Below are positions 34,840 through 44,521 of a stretch of DNA of 64,000 bases, in pieces (positions within the stretch are counted from its first letter, which is position 1; each line of letters begins with the position of its first letter). This stretch comes from Cernens ardua. Lineage in GTDB: Bacteria > Pseudomonadota > Gammaproteobacteria > Pseudomonadales > Halomonadaceae. The notes beneath the pieces were generated by a model. It was given only the letters and a program-made list of their open reading frames with translations. It did no database searches and was not told the origin of the DNA. A program made the position numbers and the translations under genes. The stretch covers positions 620,001 to 684,000 of the forward strand of contig NZ_JBPCZH010000001.1 in assembly GCF_051251085.1 (NCBI RefSeq), in the 5' to 3' direction.

Positions 34840-36317
34840 TCCTTTTCCGTGGATGAAGTCACTTCATCCAGCTGTTCAAACCAGTCGCGGAAGGCATCGC
34901 CACGCGCCTGATAATTTCGAAACTGATCAAGACTGGCACAGGCAGGCGACAACAGAATGGCATCGCCTGACTCGGCGATCTCAAGCGCCTTTTCCAATGC
35001 TTCCTGTAATGTATTCACCACCGTCACCGAAGGATGGGATACCAGCGCCTGTTGTATTTTGCTGGCATCCTGCCCAAACAGGAAAACGTTTGAGCGGTGC
35101 GCCATCAGGGGCTCAAGCAGCGGGGAAAAATCCTGCCCTTTACCCACACCACCGCCCAACCATAGCAATTTGCCTGACAAGGTTGGGGTAATCCCCCGAA
35201 GCGCTGCAAGGCTGGCCCCAACGTTGGTCCCCTTCGAATCATTGATGAAGTCGATACCGTGATAACAACCCAGTCGCTCCGCCCGATGAGGCAGCCCCGT
35301 AAAATGTTTTACCGCCTCAAGCATGGGTGCTTTAGGCCATTTCATGGATGCACCAATCGCCAGGGCAGCCAACACATTCGCCAGGTTATGCTCTCCGGCA
35401 ACGTGCAAGTCGGTACTTTCAAGCCAGTCAACATCATTGTGGACCAATGCGGTAGCGCTACCTGCCTGTTTGTTCAATCCCCAGACATCCCCCGCAGTTC
35501 TACCGGCGCGTGTTAGCTCATTCGTCCCTTCAATAGGTGAACGAGTCGTAAACCATGTTGTGGGCATGGCATCTGACACCGGCCAGGTAGCACTGTCATC
35601 AATATTGGCAACCGCCGCATGCGCATGATGGAAGATATTCAGCTTTGCCGCACGATAGCCGATCATATCCCCATGACGATCCAGGTGGTCCTCACTCAGA
35701 TTCAGGAAACAGGCTACCGTGGGCGCCAACAGATGTGACATTTCCAGCTGGAAGGAAGAAAGCTCCAATACGTATACAGCATGATGTTCTTCAAGAAGCG
35801 TCAGGGTGGCGGTACCGAGGTTTCCCCCTACGCCTACATCCAGGCCACAGGCCTGCGCCATCTCTCCCACCAGTGTGGTTACCGTGGATTTGGCATTCGA
35901 CCCTGTAATGGCAACCACCTGTGCACTTTCAGGTACCGCACGTGCAAAGAGATCCAGCTCGCCAATCAGACGATCCCGTACATTGTCGAAGGCAGCCTGA
36001 TTTGGATCAACCCCGGGGCTAACAATCACTTCATACGCCTGTGAAAGATCCAGCCGGCCCAGATCACCCAGAAATTCCCCGGCGTACGTTTGCGTAACCG
36101 GAAAATCACGGCGCCATGCCTCCAGCCCGGGAGGTGCACTACGGCTGTCTGCCATGGCAAATGGCTCGCCCAGGCGGAGAAGATGCCGCGCAATGGCACG
36201 GCCGGAGATACCCATTCCCACCACAAGGCGATACCCCTTGGGCACCCTTCCCGTGCGTGGAAAAAGCTCAGCAGCCTCATTGTGCTCAGCCGCTACATTT
36301 GGCGTATGTACTTCCAT
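34830..36317 (-). CDS. murD: UDP-N-acetylmuramoylalanine--D-glutamate ligase
   Basis: MurD adds D-glutamate to UDP-MurNAc-L-Ala. The 495-residue protein is somewhat longer than E. coli MurD (438) because of a 25-residue N-terminal extension before YRLVVGMGISGRAIARHLL and an insert near residues 250-275. The P-loop ITGSNAKSTVTTLVGEM differs from the common GTNGKST but keeps the lysine. NLSEDHLDRHGDM and NDSKGTNVGA are the other Mur ligase motifs. It overlaps ftsW and follows mraY by 24 bp. Confidence 0.95.
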   Translation of the reverse strand: MEVHTPNVAAEHNEAAELFPRTGRVPKGYRLVVGMGISGRAIARHLLRLGEPFAMADSRSAPPGLEAWRRDFPVTQTYAGEFLGDLGRLDLSQAYEVIVSPGVDPNQAAFDNVRDRLIGELDLFARAVPESAQVVAITGSNAKSTVTTLVGEMAQACGLDVGVGGNLGTATLTLLEEHHAVYVLELSSFQLEMSHLLAPTVACFLNLSEDHLDRHGDMIGYRAAKLNIFHHAHAAVANIDDSATWPVSDAMPTTWFTTRSPIEGTNELTRAGRTAGDVWGLNKQAGSATALVHNDVDWLESTDLHVAGEHNLANVLAALAIGASMKWPKAPMLEAVKHFTGLPHRAERLGCYHGIDFINDSKGTNVGASLAALRGITPTLSGKLLWLGGGVGKGQDFSPLLEPLMAHRSNVFLFGQDASKIQQALVSHPSVTVVNTLQEALEKALEIAESGDAILLSPACASLDQFRNYQARGDAFRDWFEQLDEVTSSTEKECR

Positions 36318-36341
36318 CTTTTACCTTAGCGGACGATTACC

Positions 36342-37424
36342 TTAACGGAATTTAAGTGTCGCCAGTCCAACCAGTACCAGAACGAACGTAATGATCCAGA
36401 AGCGCACAATAACGCGAGGCTCTGGCCAGCCTTTCAGTTCGAAATGGTGATGGATCGGGGCCATGCGGAAAATACGCTTGCCGGTCAGCTTGAAGGAGGC
36501 TACCTGCAAAATAACGGAGAGTGTTTCAACCACAAAAATACCCCCCATGATCACCAGCACGATTTCCTGACGTACGATAACCGCAATGGTACCCAGTGCA
36601 GCACCCAGTGCCAGACTTCCTACGTCGCCCATAAAAACCTGAGCGGGATAGGTGTTGAACCAAAGAAATCCCAGTCCGGCGCCTACAATGGCAGCACAGA
36701 AAATACAGATTTCATTCGCCCCTGAAATAAAGGGGATATGCAAGTAGTCTGCAAAGACGGCGTTACCGCTGGCAAACGCGAAGACACCAAGCCCAAGCGT
36801 CACCAATACCGTAGGCATGATCGCGAGACCATCCAAACCGTCTGTCAGGTTAACGGCATTCGAGCTACCCACGATCACGAAGTAGGTCAGCACCACAAAG
36901 AATATGCCCAGCGGCAGTACCACATGTTTGAACATCGGGATAATCAGCGCGGTCTGATCAGGCGTTTTGGCCGCCAGATACAGGATGATACCCGCTGCAA
37001 GCGCAATCACCGACTGCCAGAAGTATTTCCACCGTGCAGGCAAGCCACGCGGATTTTTCTCGACAACCTTGCGGTGATCATCTACCCAGCCCACAACGCC
37101 GGTACCCAATGTAACGATCAACAAGACCCAGATGTACAGATTGGTCAGACTTCCCCATAGCAGCGTCGAAATACCAATCGTTGCCAGAATCATGGCCCCC
37201 CCCATGGTGGGGGTACCTGCTTTTGACAAGTGTGACTGTGGGCCATCATCACGAATGGCCTGCCCGATCTGGGCAGAGACCAAACGACGAATGAACCATG
37301 GCCCCATCACCAATGAAAGAATCAGTGACGTCAAGGCACCCAAAAGCATACGGGTAGTGGTATAGCTGAAAACATTGAAAGCTGTCGAAATGTGTGACAG
37401 CCATTCGCTGATAAGAAGAAGCAT
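36342..37424 (-). CDS. mraY: Phospho-N-acetylmuramoyl-pentapeptide transferase
   Basis: MraY moves phospho-MurNAc-pentapeptide onto undecaprenyl phosphate, giving lipid I. The 360 residues equal the E. coli length. About ten transmembrane helices are seen, with the catalytic aspartate motif NLTDGLDGLA, the VFMGDVGSLALG motif and the cytoplasmic RMAPIHHHFE loop, all diagnostic of the family. An ATG opens the gene 15 bp after murF. Confidence 0.98.
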   Translation of the reverse strand: MLLLISEWLSHISTAFNVFSYTTTRMLLGALTSLILSLVMGPWFIRRLVSAQIGQAIRDDGPQSHLSKAGTPTMGGAMILATIGISTLLWGSLTNLYIWVLLIVTLGTGVVGWVDDHRKVVEKNPRGLPARWKYFWQSVIALAAGIILYLAAKTPDQTALIIPMFKHVVLPLGIFFVVLTYFVIVGSSNAVNLTDGLDGLAIMPTVLVTLGLGVFAFASGNAVFADYLHIPFISGANEICIFCAAIVGAGLGFLWFNTYPAQVFMGDVGSLALGAALGTIAVIVRQEIVLVIMGGIFVVETLSVILQVASFKLTGKRIFRMAPIHHHFELKGWPEPRVIVRFWIITFVLVLVGLATLKFR

Positions 37425-37439
37425 CTATCTGTTCACATT

Positions 37440-38864
37440 CTAATGGTTGACTGAATTAGAAGCCGATGAGGCTTCTTCCTGTTGTGAAGGGGCGGCAAGG
37501 ATTTCCACTACCCGCTCCAACCGTGTACTGCGTGACCCTTTGATCAACACTGAGGCATCGTTGGGCAATTCACGCTCAACGGCTGTGACAAACTCATCCC
37601 AATTCGAGTAGGACTCGCCACCAAATGCCCGCGCCGCAGGAGCCGTGCCTGTGCCATAGGCAATCAGACCATCGATACCCAATGCTTTTGCAAAAGCCCC
37701 AATTTCCTGATGAAGCGCATGGCTCTCTTCACCCAATTCGCCCATTTCACCCATGACAAACCATCGTGGCGCTGGTTGCTGGGCAAGCGTTTCCAGCGCA
37801 GCCTTGCAGGCACCGGGGTTAGCATTATAGGTATCATCCAGCAGTGTGCGCCCATGACTTCCCGCACAAAAGCGCATCCGCCCTTTAACGAATCCAACCT
37901 GTTGCAGACCCGCCACAATATGTTCGTCGGCAATACCCAAAGCTGACGTGGCCGCTGCCGCTGCCAAGGCATTGCGAATATTATATTCACCCAGCAACTG
38001 TAGTTGAACGTGACCGACAACGTTGCCACGAATCGAGAGATCAAACGTATAACGCGCGTGTGCATCATGCGTGATATTGCTCGCGCTCACGTCTGCCTGC
38101 TCGTTCAGACCAAAATCAATAATATCTGCCTCGTTGCAATGCAGCCGCGCAATACGATGCCACACGGGGAAGAAGGCATCATCGCGGTTAAGGACAACCC
38201 GCCCACCGGCGGCCAAGCCGAGCATGATTTCCGACTTGGCCTGAGCGATATTGCCCAACCCGCCAAATTCCCCCACATGCGCCCCCGTCACATTGGTAAT
38301 GACTGCGACCTGGGGCCTCACCTGAGGCGACGTCCAGGCCAATTCACCTATATGACTAGCGCCCAGTTCAACCACGCCATACTGGTCGGTATCACGTAAA
38401 CGGCATAGAGTTTGCGGCACGCCGACATAACTGTTCAGGTTACCGAGTGTCGCCAGCACCTTTTCATCATTTCCTGTAGCAGCCACAAGAATTGATTTGA
38501 TCAGTTCTTTCACCGTGGTTTTGCCGCTATTCCCTGTAACGGCAATCAATTCAGTCGTCACCGCACGACGCGCAAACCCACCCAACAACCCAAGGGCCAG
38601 GCGAGTGTCATTGACAATCATTTGGCGCCCTTTTGCGGCAGGCACTTCGTCACTCATGTCATGATCAACCACAACGGCAGCTGCACCGGCATCAAGGGCA
38701 CGCGCTACGAAAACATGACCATCCATCGCCTCGCCACGCATGGCAAAGAAGAGATCCCCTGCAGCAAGCTGGCGGCTATCGGTCACAGGGCGCGTGAAAG
38801 GAAGTGCTTCCCCATGATAATCAGCCCCCATGGCTTCTGCCGCCTGTCGTAATGTATCAAGCAT
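37440..38864 (-). CDS. murF: UDP-N-acetylmuramoyl-tripeptide--D-alanyl-D-alanine ligase
   Basis: MurF adds the D-Ala-D-Ala dipeptide to complete the pentapeptide. The chosen ATG (38864, MLDTLRQAAEAMG, 474 residues) overlaps the murE stop by 8 bp and has AGGAAG upstream; the open frame runs 53 codons further but that part lies inside murE. The P-loop is VTGNSGKTTVKELI, with NVTGAHVGEFG, DDTYNANPG and GSRSTRLERVV downstream. The D-Ala-D-Ala ligase gene ddlB is not in this window, so the substrate must come from elsewhere. Confidence 0.95.
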   Translation of the reverse strand: MLDTLRQAAEAMGADYHGEALPFTRPVTDSRQLAAGDLFFAMRGEAMDGHVFVARALDAGAAAVVVDHDMSDEVPAAKGRQMIVNDTRLALGLLGGFARRAVTTELIAVTGNSGKTTVKELIKSILVAATGNDEKVLATLGNLNSYVGVPQTLCRLRDTDQYGVVELGASHIGELAWTSPQVRPQVAVITNVTGAHVGEFGGLGNIAQAKSEIMLGLAAGGRVVLNRDDAFFPVWHRIARLHCNEADIIDFGLNEQADVSASNITHDAHARYTFDLSIRGNVVGHVQLQLLGEYNIRNALAAAAATSALGIADEHIVAGLQQVGFVKGRMRFCAGSHGRTLLDDTYNANPGACKAALETLAQQPAPRWFVMGEMGELGEESHALHQEIGAFAKALGIDGLIAYGTGTAPAARAFGGESYSNWDEFVTAVERELPNDASVLIKGSRSTRLERVVEILAAPSQQEEASSASNSVNH

Positions 38865-40494
38865 GGGAGCTTCCTTGTGTATGGCTTTTTTCGTGATCGC
38901 TTTCGTCTGCATGCACTGATGGACGACTCCGTAACGCCAACGCTTGACGAGCAATATCCAGATCCGAGAAAGGATGACGCACGCCCTGAATGTCCTGATA
39001 GTTTTCGTGCCCTTTGCCGGCAATCAGAATCAGATCGTCTGCACTGGCCTGGGCAATCGTTTCTTCAATGGCCTTTTGGCGGCCCGCCACTTCTTCATAG
39101 ACGGCCCCTTCGGGGAGGCCAGCAATTATTTGTGCCCGAATTGTCGCAGCGTCCTCGGTACGCGGATTATCGTCGGTAATAACCAAATGCTGTGCAAGGC
39201 GAGCACCTACCTCGGCCATCAAGGGACGTTTACCAGTATCTCGATCGCCGCCACACCCTACAATGCACCACAGATTACCCTTTACGTGATCATGAAGCGC
39301 ACCCAGTGCATTTTCGAGTGCATCCGGAGTATGTGCGTAATCCACCACCACCAACGGTGCATCAGGAAGATCAAGGCGTTCCATCCGGCCAGCAACAGGA
39401 TGAATACGTTCGGCAATGGCCAGTAGCTTATCCAACGACTCGCCGCGCCCATACAATGCAGCGATCGCCAGCAGGATATTATCGAGATTGAAGCGGCCCA
39501 TCAGGGAAAGATGCAGCTCGCGCTCTCCTTCTGGCGTTAGCAAATGTGCTTTCTGCCCAGCGGCTTCAGGTGTCCATGAGAGAATACGAAAATCGCCCTC
39601 GGCACCACCAACTCGCAGACAGCGTGCAGAGGCAGGTAATCCTGCTGTCATCAACGCAGCATAATCATCATCCGCATTGACTACTGCCAGCTCGATAGTC
39701 TTGCGCTGAAACAGCTTGGCCTTGGCAGCGGCATAGGCCAACATGCTGCCATGGTAATCCAAATGATCGCGCGTCAGATTGGTAAAGATTGCCGTACGAA
39801 TTTCAAGAGGATCAAGACGCCCCTGATCCAGTGCATGAGACGATGCCTCCAGTGCGAGACGCTCACACCCGGCTGCCGCCAATTGTTGGGCAACACCGGC
39901 AACAGCCAGCGGGTCAGGTGTTGTGAGCCCTGTCTCCTGCAGTGCCCCCAAACGCCCCACACCCAGGGTTCCCATGAGCCCCGTCGGATGCCCGAGCTGC
40001 TCGGAGAGCGCGGCAATATAATGGGTGACCGAACTTTTACCATTCGTTCCCGTAACGGCCATGATATCCAGAGATGCCGGAATATCTGCCAGAGTCTGGA
40101 TGAGGTGCATCAGCACGCTATCCAAATCCGTCAACGCCACAATTCTGGATTGGAGGCTCTCCCTGAGGTGACCATCGGCTGCCAAAAGAGCATCAGGAAA
40201 TGTCAGCGAGGAGAGCTTTTCAATACCGCCTTCATCCAGCAACACCAAACCCGCCCCATTGTCCAACGCTTGAGGAATATAATAATGGCCATCCTGCTGG
40301 CTACCCTCACGTGCGATGAATACGTCACCTGAACGAATTTTTCGAGAATCGAAAAAAAGGCCGGCATCATCCGCCACAGCATCGAAATAGATATCCGGTA
40401 GTTCCGGCCAATGGGTTTTCAATACCTGAGACAGCTCAACCCTTGACACCCGGAATTCGGGCACAATATCGGTCATGGTGGCCTGTTCAGTCAT
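38857..40494 (-). CDS. murE: UDP-N-acetylmuramoyl-tripeptide synthetase (meso-diaminopimelate adding)
   Basis: MurE adds the third residue of the stem peptide. The motif DNPRTED identifies the meso-diaminopimelate-adding type. From ATG 40494 (AGGAAG upstream, 8-bp overlap with ftsI) the protein has 545 residues; an ATG at 40515 has no ribosome site. The P-loop is VTGTNGKSSVTHYIAAL, followed by NLTRDHLDYHG and VDYAHTPDALENAL. The length is above that of E. coli MurE (495), partly from N-terminal and C-terminal extensions. Confidence 0.95.
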   Translation of the reverse strand: MTEQATMTDIVPEFRVSRVELSQVLKTHWPELPDIYFDAVADDAGLFFDSRKIRSGDVFIAREGSQQDGHYYIPQALDNGAGLVLLDEGGIEKLSSLTFPDALLAADGHLRESLQSRIVALTDLDSVLMHLIQTLADIPASLDIMAVTGTNGKSSVTHYIAALSEQLGHPTGLMGTLGVGRLGALQETGLTTPDPLAVAGVAQQLAAAGCERLALEASSHALDQGRLDPLEIRTAIFTNLTRDHLDYHGSMLAYAAAKAKLFQRKTIELAVVNADDDYAALMTAGLPASARCLRVGGAEGDFRILSWTPEAAGQKAHLLTPEGERELHLSLMGRFNLDNILLAIAALYGRGESLDKLLAIAERIHPVAGRMERLDLPDAPLVVVDYAHTPDALENALGALHDHVKGNLWCIVGCGGDRDTGKRPLMAEVGARLAQHLVITDDNPRTEDAATIRAQIIAGLPEGAVYEEVAGRQKAIEETIAQASADDLILIAGKGHENYQDIQGVRHPFSDLDIARQALALRSRPSVHADESDHEKSHTQGSSHA

Positions 40495-42346
40495 TTGGCA
40501 TCTTCCTGGCAGCATCGATTGCGGCCTGATTGTTATTGATACCCGTCACTTCCTGTGCCTGTTGCCGACGCATGGCTTCGGCCTGTTCTACCTGTTGCTG
40601 CGGAGACATCACATGATACTTTCCGGCATTGGCATCAGGTGGTACATCCAGCATGCGCAGGGCGGGCCCGGCGACCTGTGAAAACACCGGTGCAGCCACC
40701 TGAGCCCCGTAATAGCCACCGGTTTTCGAGTTATCAATCGAGACCACTACAATCAGGCGAGGATTCGATACGGGAGCAATCCCAACAAAGTTGGAACGGT
40801 ATGCGTTTGCCTCGTAACCCGACGCCCCGACTTTGTGTACTGTCCCCGTTTTACCGGCCACACGATAACCATCAATGCGGGCACGATAGCCCCCGCCGTA
40901 TGGCCCCATGACAGTCTCCATCATGTTCAATACCCGATGTGCTGTATCAGGATTCATCACCTGCGCACATTTCGGAGCAGTATCCAGCCGCAGGAACGAT
41001 GGCGCCAGCCGACACCCGTTATTACCCAACGCTGTATACGCCGTGGCCAACTGAAGCGCGGATACGGAAACACCATAACCATAGGCCATAGTGGCACGCT
41101 TTGCATTCGACCATGAGTACGGGGTGGGCAGGCTACCGGTAGCCTCTCCGGGGAAACCGGTGCCCAGGCTCTGGCCCAGGCCCAGGCGGTTGTACATATT
41201 CCAGATCGTATTGTCCGGCACACGAAGCGCCAACTTGGTCATCCCTATGTTGGATGACTTGGTAATGACGCCCGTTAGCGTCAGGCGCCCAAAGTTGGAT
41301 ACGTCGCGGATCGTATAACCATCAACACGCATGTAACCGGGCGATGTATTCAATACCGTATCCAGAGGCACTTTGTGGCTCTCCAGAATGGATGACATGG
41401 CCAGTGGCTTCATGACCGAGCCTGGTTCGAAAGCATCCGTAACAGCCCGCGCACGTAGCCCACTCGGGTCCATGTCAGAGCGATTGTTCGGGTTATAGGA
41501 GGGAAAATCCGCCAACGCCAGTACTTCACCGGTTTTCGCATTCATCATGACCAGTGTACCGGCATCCGCGTGGTGCTGGCGGACGGCATCTGACAGCGCA
41601 CGAAATGCCAGATATTGAAGGCGTGTATTGATCGAAAGATGCAGCTCCCCGCCTGGGTGGGCATCCCGAATCAGGTGAAGCTCACGTACCAATTGCCCTT
41701 TACGGTCTACCAGTACACGGCGCTCTCCGGGCTTACCGGTCAACCATTTATTGTAGGCGAGTTCGAGCCCTTCCTGCCCTTTATCATCAATGTTGGTGAC
41801 ACCCACCAATTGGGCAGCAACATCACCGGCAGGATAATAACGCTTGTATTCATGCTGCCCATAAACCCCTGCGATCCCAAGATCGAGCACCTTCTGCGCA
41901 TCCTGTGGCGCCACCTGACGGCGCAGGTAGATAAAACCACGACTACGCAAATGCCCGATGTGCTGGATGAAGGAAGAAGGATCTTCCCCCAGCGCGTTGG
42001 CAAGACGCGTCAAGCTCGCTGTATCAGTAGGCATCTGGTGAGGATTGGCCCATAGGGTAATAACCGGTGTCGATACCGCCAAAGGCTCACCATCACGGTC
42101 AGTGATCATGCCTCGGTGAGCATCAATACTGACATTGCGGATCGTGCGTGCATCCCCTTGCCCCATGAGGAATTTCTGCGTCACCACCTGCAGATCCACA
42201 ATACGAAAAACCAAAAGCCCCAACACCCCAAGGATGATGACCAGCATGATGCGATATCGCCAGACATTGGCTGGCAAAGGAGCTCCTTTCGAGGCTGGCT
42301 GACGGGAGTTACTTTCACGCCGCCCCCGATATTGCGGATTATTCAT
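40487..42346 (-). CDS. ftsI: Septal peptidoglycan transpeptidase FtsI (PBP3)
   Basis: FtsI crosslinks septal peptidoglycan and is the target of several beta-lactams. The 619-residue class B PBP has an N-terminal Arg-rich tail, a single transmembrane helix (IMLVIILGVLGLLVFRIV), a pedestal domain and the transpeptidase domain with S-V-M-K (in EPGSVMKPLAM), SSN (in ITKSSNIGM) and KTG (in AGKTGTVHKV). The C-terminus is Gln-rich and longer than in E. coli. Its ATG overlaps the ftsL stop by 4 bp. Confidence 0.97.
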   Translation of the reverse strand: MNNPQYRGRRESNSRQPASKGAPLPANVWRYRIMLVIILGVLGLLVFRIVDLQVVTQKFLMGQGDARTIRNVSIDAHRGMITDRDGEPLAVSTPVITLWANPHQMPTDTASLTRLANALGEDPSSFIQHIGHLRSRGFIYLRRQVAPQDAQKVLDLGIAGVYGQHEYKRYYPAGDVAAQLVGVTNIDDKGQEGLELAYNKWLTGKPGERRVLVDRKGQLVRELHLIRDAHPGGELHLSINTRLQYLAFRALSDAVRQHHADAGTLVMMNAKTGEVLALADFPSYNPNNRSDMDPSGLRARAVTDAFEPGSVMKPLAMSSILESHKVPLDTVLNTSPGYMRVDGYTIRDVSNFGRLTLTGVITKSSNIGMTKLALRVPDNTIWNMYNRLGLGQSLGTGFPGEATGSLPTPYSWSNAKRATMAYGYGVSVSALQLATAYTALGNNGCRLAPSFLRLDTAPKCAQVMNPDTAHRVLNMMETVMGPYGGGYRARIDGYRVAGKTGTVHKVGASGYEANAYRSNFVGIAPVSNPRLIVVVSIDNSKTGGYYGAQVAAPVFSQVAGPALRMLDVPPDANAGKYHVMSPQQQVEQAEAMRRQQAQEVTGINNNQAAIDAARKMPND

Positions 42347-42684
42347 GGGCTCAGCACTCTGGTCTCATTAACGGCCGGGACATGCATGTGCAAATGATCC
42401 TGCGCAATGGCTTCAATACGAGAAGGGCTGGACCAGGTGCTCTCTTCCAACAACAGGCGGCTCCAATCGGCCTGATAGCCATCCATCTTGTGTTCGAGTG
42501 TCTGTAACTCGGCATATTGCACGCGTGTCTGGTGAGTGATCGTCACCACTGCAAAGGCAGATACAAGGTTAAGTACCGCCAGAATAAACACTGTCAGCAA
42601 GGTAGCACCAAAGAATAATCGGCGAGAGAGACTACCCACTTTTACGACTGGGCGCCCAGCCCGTTTTGCGACAGGAGTTATCAT
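42343..42684 (-). CDS. ftsL: Cell division protein FtsL
   Basis: FtsL is a small bitopic protein of the FtsQLB complex that activates FtsWI. From ATG 42684 it has 113 residues: a basic cytoplasmic N-terminus, a transmembrane helix (FFGATLLTVFILAVLNLVSA) and a coiled-coil-like periplasmic part (TRVQYAELQTLEHKMDGYQADWSRLLLEEST). It begins 7 bp after the rsmH stop; an upstream in-frame start would lie inside rsmH. Confidence 0.92.
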   Translation of the reverse strand: MITPVAKRAGRPVVKVGSLSRRLFFGATLLTVFILAVLNLVSAFAVVTITHQTRVQYAELQTLEHKMDGYQADWSRLLLEESTWSSPSRIEAIAQDHLHMHVPAVNETRVLSP

Positions 42685-42691
42685 AAGGTGT

Positions 42692-43675
42692 TTACCCCAA
42701 CTTACGAGCAACGCGCATGACAGCGCTTCGTGCACGCGGATTAACGTCTATTTCTTCGGCAGACGGCTTTTGAGCCTTACCAACGATTTCAAGCCGGCGT
42801 TTCAGCTGTGCTTCAGTGACAGGCAAATGCGGCGGCAAATGCGCGTCTCCCCGTGATTCATCACGAAAGAAACGCTTTACAATACGATCTTCAAGCGAAT
42901 GAAAACTGATAATCACCAGATGTCCACCCGGTCTTAATACATTCAGAGCTGCATCCAGCGCTTTTTCCAACTGCCCAAGCTCATCATTGATATGGATACG
43001 AATGGCCTGAAATGCGCGGGTCGCCGGGTGCTTGTGTTTTTCCCACGCAGGGTGTGCTTCCTTCAGGACCGCAGCAAGATCACCGGTGGTGACGAAGGGT
43101 ATTTCTTCCCGACGTCGACAAACAGCACGAGCCAAGCGGCGCGCATAACGCTCTTCACCATAGACTTTGAACACGCGCGCCATTTCAGACTCGTCAACCG
43201 AGGCCACCCATTCGGCCGCGGACATCCCCGATTCCGGATCCATCCGCATATCCAGAGGGCCATCGCGCAAAAAACTGAAACCGCGTTGAGCATCATCCAA
43301 CTGGGGAGAAGAAACACCGATATCGAGAAGAAGACCTGCCACACGCCCCTCGACCTGCTCCTCACGCGCCACAGCCTCTACTTCTGAAAAGGTAGCACGA
43401 TGAATCGAAAAGCGTGGGTCTGAAATAGCGTTGGCTGCTTCGAGGGCCTGAGGATCACGGTCAATTGCGACCAGACGCCCTTCGGAGGAAAGCCGGGAGA
43501 GAATGGCACGACTATGACCGCCACGGCCAAAGGTGCCATCAATATAGAGCCCATCAGGATTGGAAATCAGTGCATCAACAGCACCATCAAGCAACACACT
43601 TGTGTGCTTGTGATCTTCCGACTGTGGCAGGGACCGAGTTTTGTTGAGCTCAGTATCTTCAACCCTCAATGTCAT
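42692..43675 (-). CDS. rsmH: 16S rRNA (cytosine(1402)-N(4))-methyltransferase
   Basis: RsmH (MraW) methylates N4 of C1402 in the ribosomal P site; RsmI in this window methylates the 2'-OH of the same residue. The 327-residue protein has the SAM motif YIDGTFGRGGHSRAIL, GLLLDIGVSSPQLDD, RGFSFLRDGPLDMRMD and the C-terminal FHSLEDRIVKRFF. The usual upstream neighbour mraZ is missing, so this is the first gene of the dcw cluster here. Confidence 0.97.
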   Translation of the reverse strand: MTLRVEDTELNKTRSLPQSEDHKHTSVLLDGAVDALISNPDGLYIDGTFGRGGHSRAILSRLSSEGRLVAIDRDPQALEAANAISDPRFSIHRATFSEVEAVAREEQVEGRVAGLLLDIGVSSPQLDDAQRGFSFLRDGPLDMRMDPESGMSAAEWVASVDESEMARVFKVYGEERYARRLARAVCRRREEIPFVTTGDLAAVLKEAHPAWEKHKHPATRAFQAIRIHINDELGQLEKALDAALNVLRPGGHLVIISFHSLEDRIVKRFFRDESRGDAHLPPHLPVTEAQLKRRLEIVGKAQKPSAEEIDVNPRARSAVMRVARKLG

Positions 43676-44045
43676 GGCACCTACTAACAGTCAAAAATAA
43701 ATAAAACCGAAGGTATTCCCCGGCCGCCGCTTATACATTCTTCCACTACCAAGCGTAAACATCGCCCAACAAGGGTTCAACATCGTCAGCACTGGGCTTA
43801 CATAGTCAACTTGCTGAGTGTAGCCAACGTCTGTCAGGTTGGCCTTCACCCAACTGCCCGTAGCTTGGATAACAGTAGTGTAGTTGATGATGTAGATTAA
43901 TAGTGTAGTCAGCGTTGGCGTACCAGGAAATAGCCCTTCATATAAATAAGGACAATATCCGAATTCTGGCAACAACAGGCTCCCGAAAAACAAGAAGCCT
44001 GCATCATTCGCCGCGCCCAGGTTGTGACGCAGCAAATCGAAATTG
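43676..44045. other. Spacer in the usual mraZ position, no gene seen
   Basis: These 370 bp lie between rsmH and rnpB, where mraZ is common. The only long minus-strand frame (43691-44035) starts with TTG, lacks a ribosome site and bears no MraZ motif. The spacer contains TAGTGTAG-type repeats (about 43876-43912). A promoter for the dcw cluster is expected: TTGCCA near 43970 with an AT-rich -10 about 17 bp on is a weak candidate on the minus strand. Confidence 0.6.
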
Positions 44046-44426
<381 letters not shown>

Positions 44427-44433
44427 AGCATGA

Positions 44434-44462
44434 AGAATACCAGCGCACGCGCCGCCACTCAA
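44434..44462 (-). promoter_or_regulatory. Sigma-70 promoter of rnpB
   Basis: On the minus strand TTGAGT (44457-44462) and TATTCT (44434-44439) are separated by exactly 17 bp. The -10 box ends 7 bp before the predicted RNA 5' end at 44426. Confidence 0.8.
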
Positions 44463-44521
44463 GGTAAAGTCACTGTATAACCGTGCAGTTACAGGGAGTT
44501 ACATTAAAAGAGCGGTATTTG

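Noticed and set aside
43691..44035. Minus-strand frame in the mraZ position
   Set aside because: It starts with TTG, has no ribosome site, and none of the MraZ sequence features.
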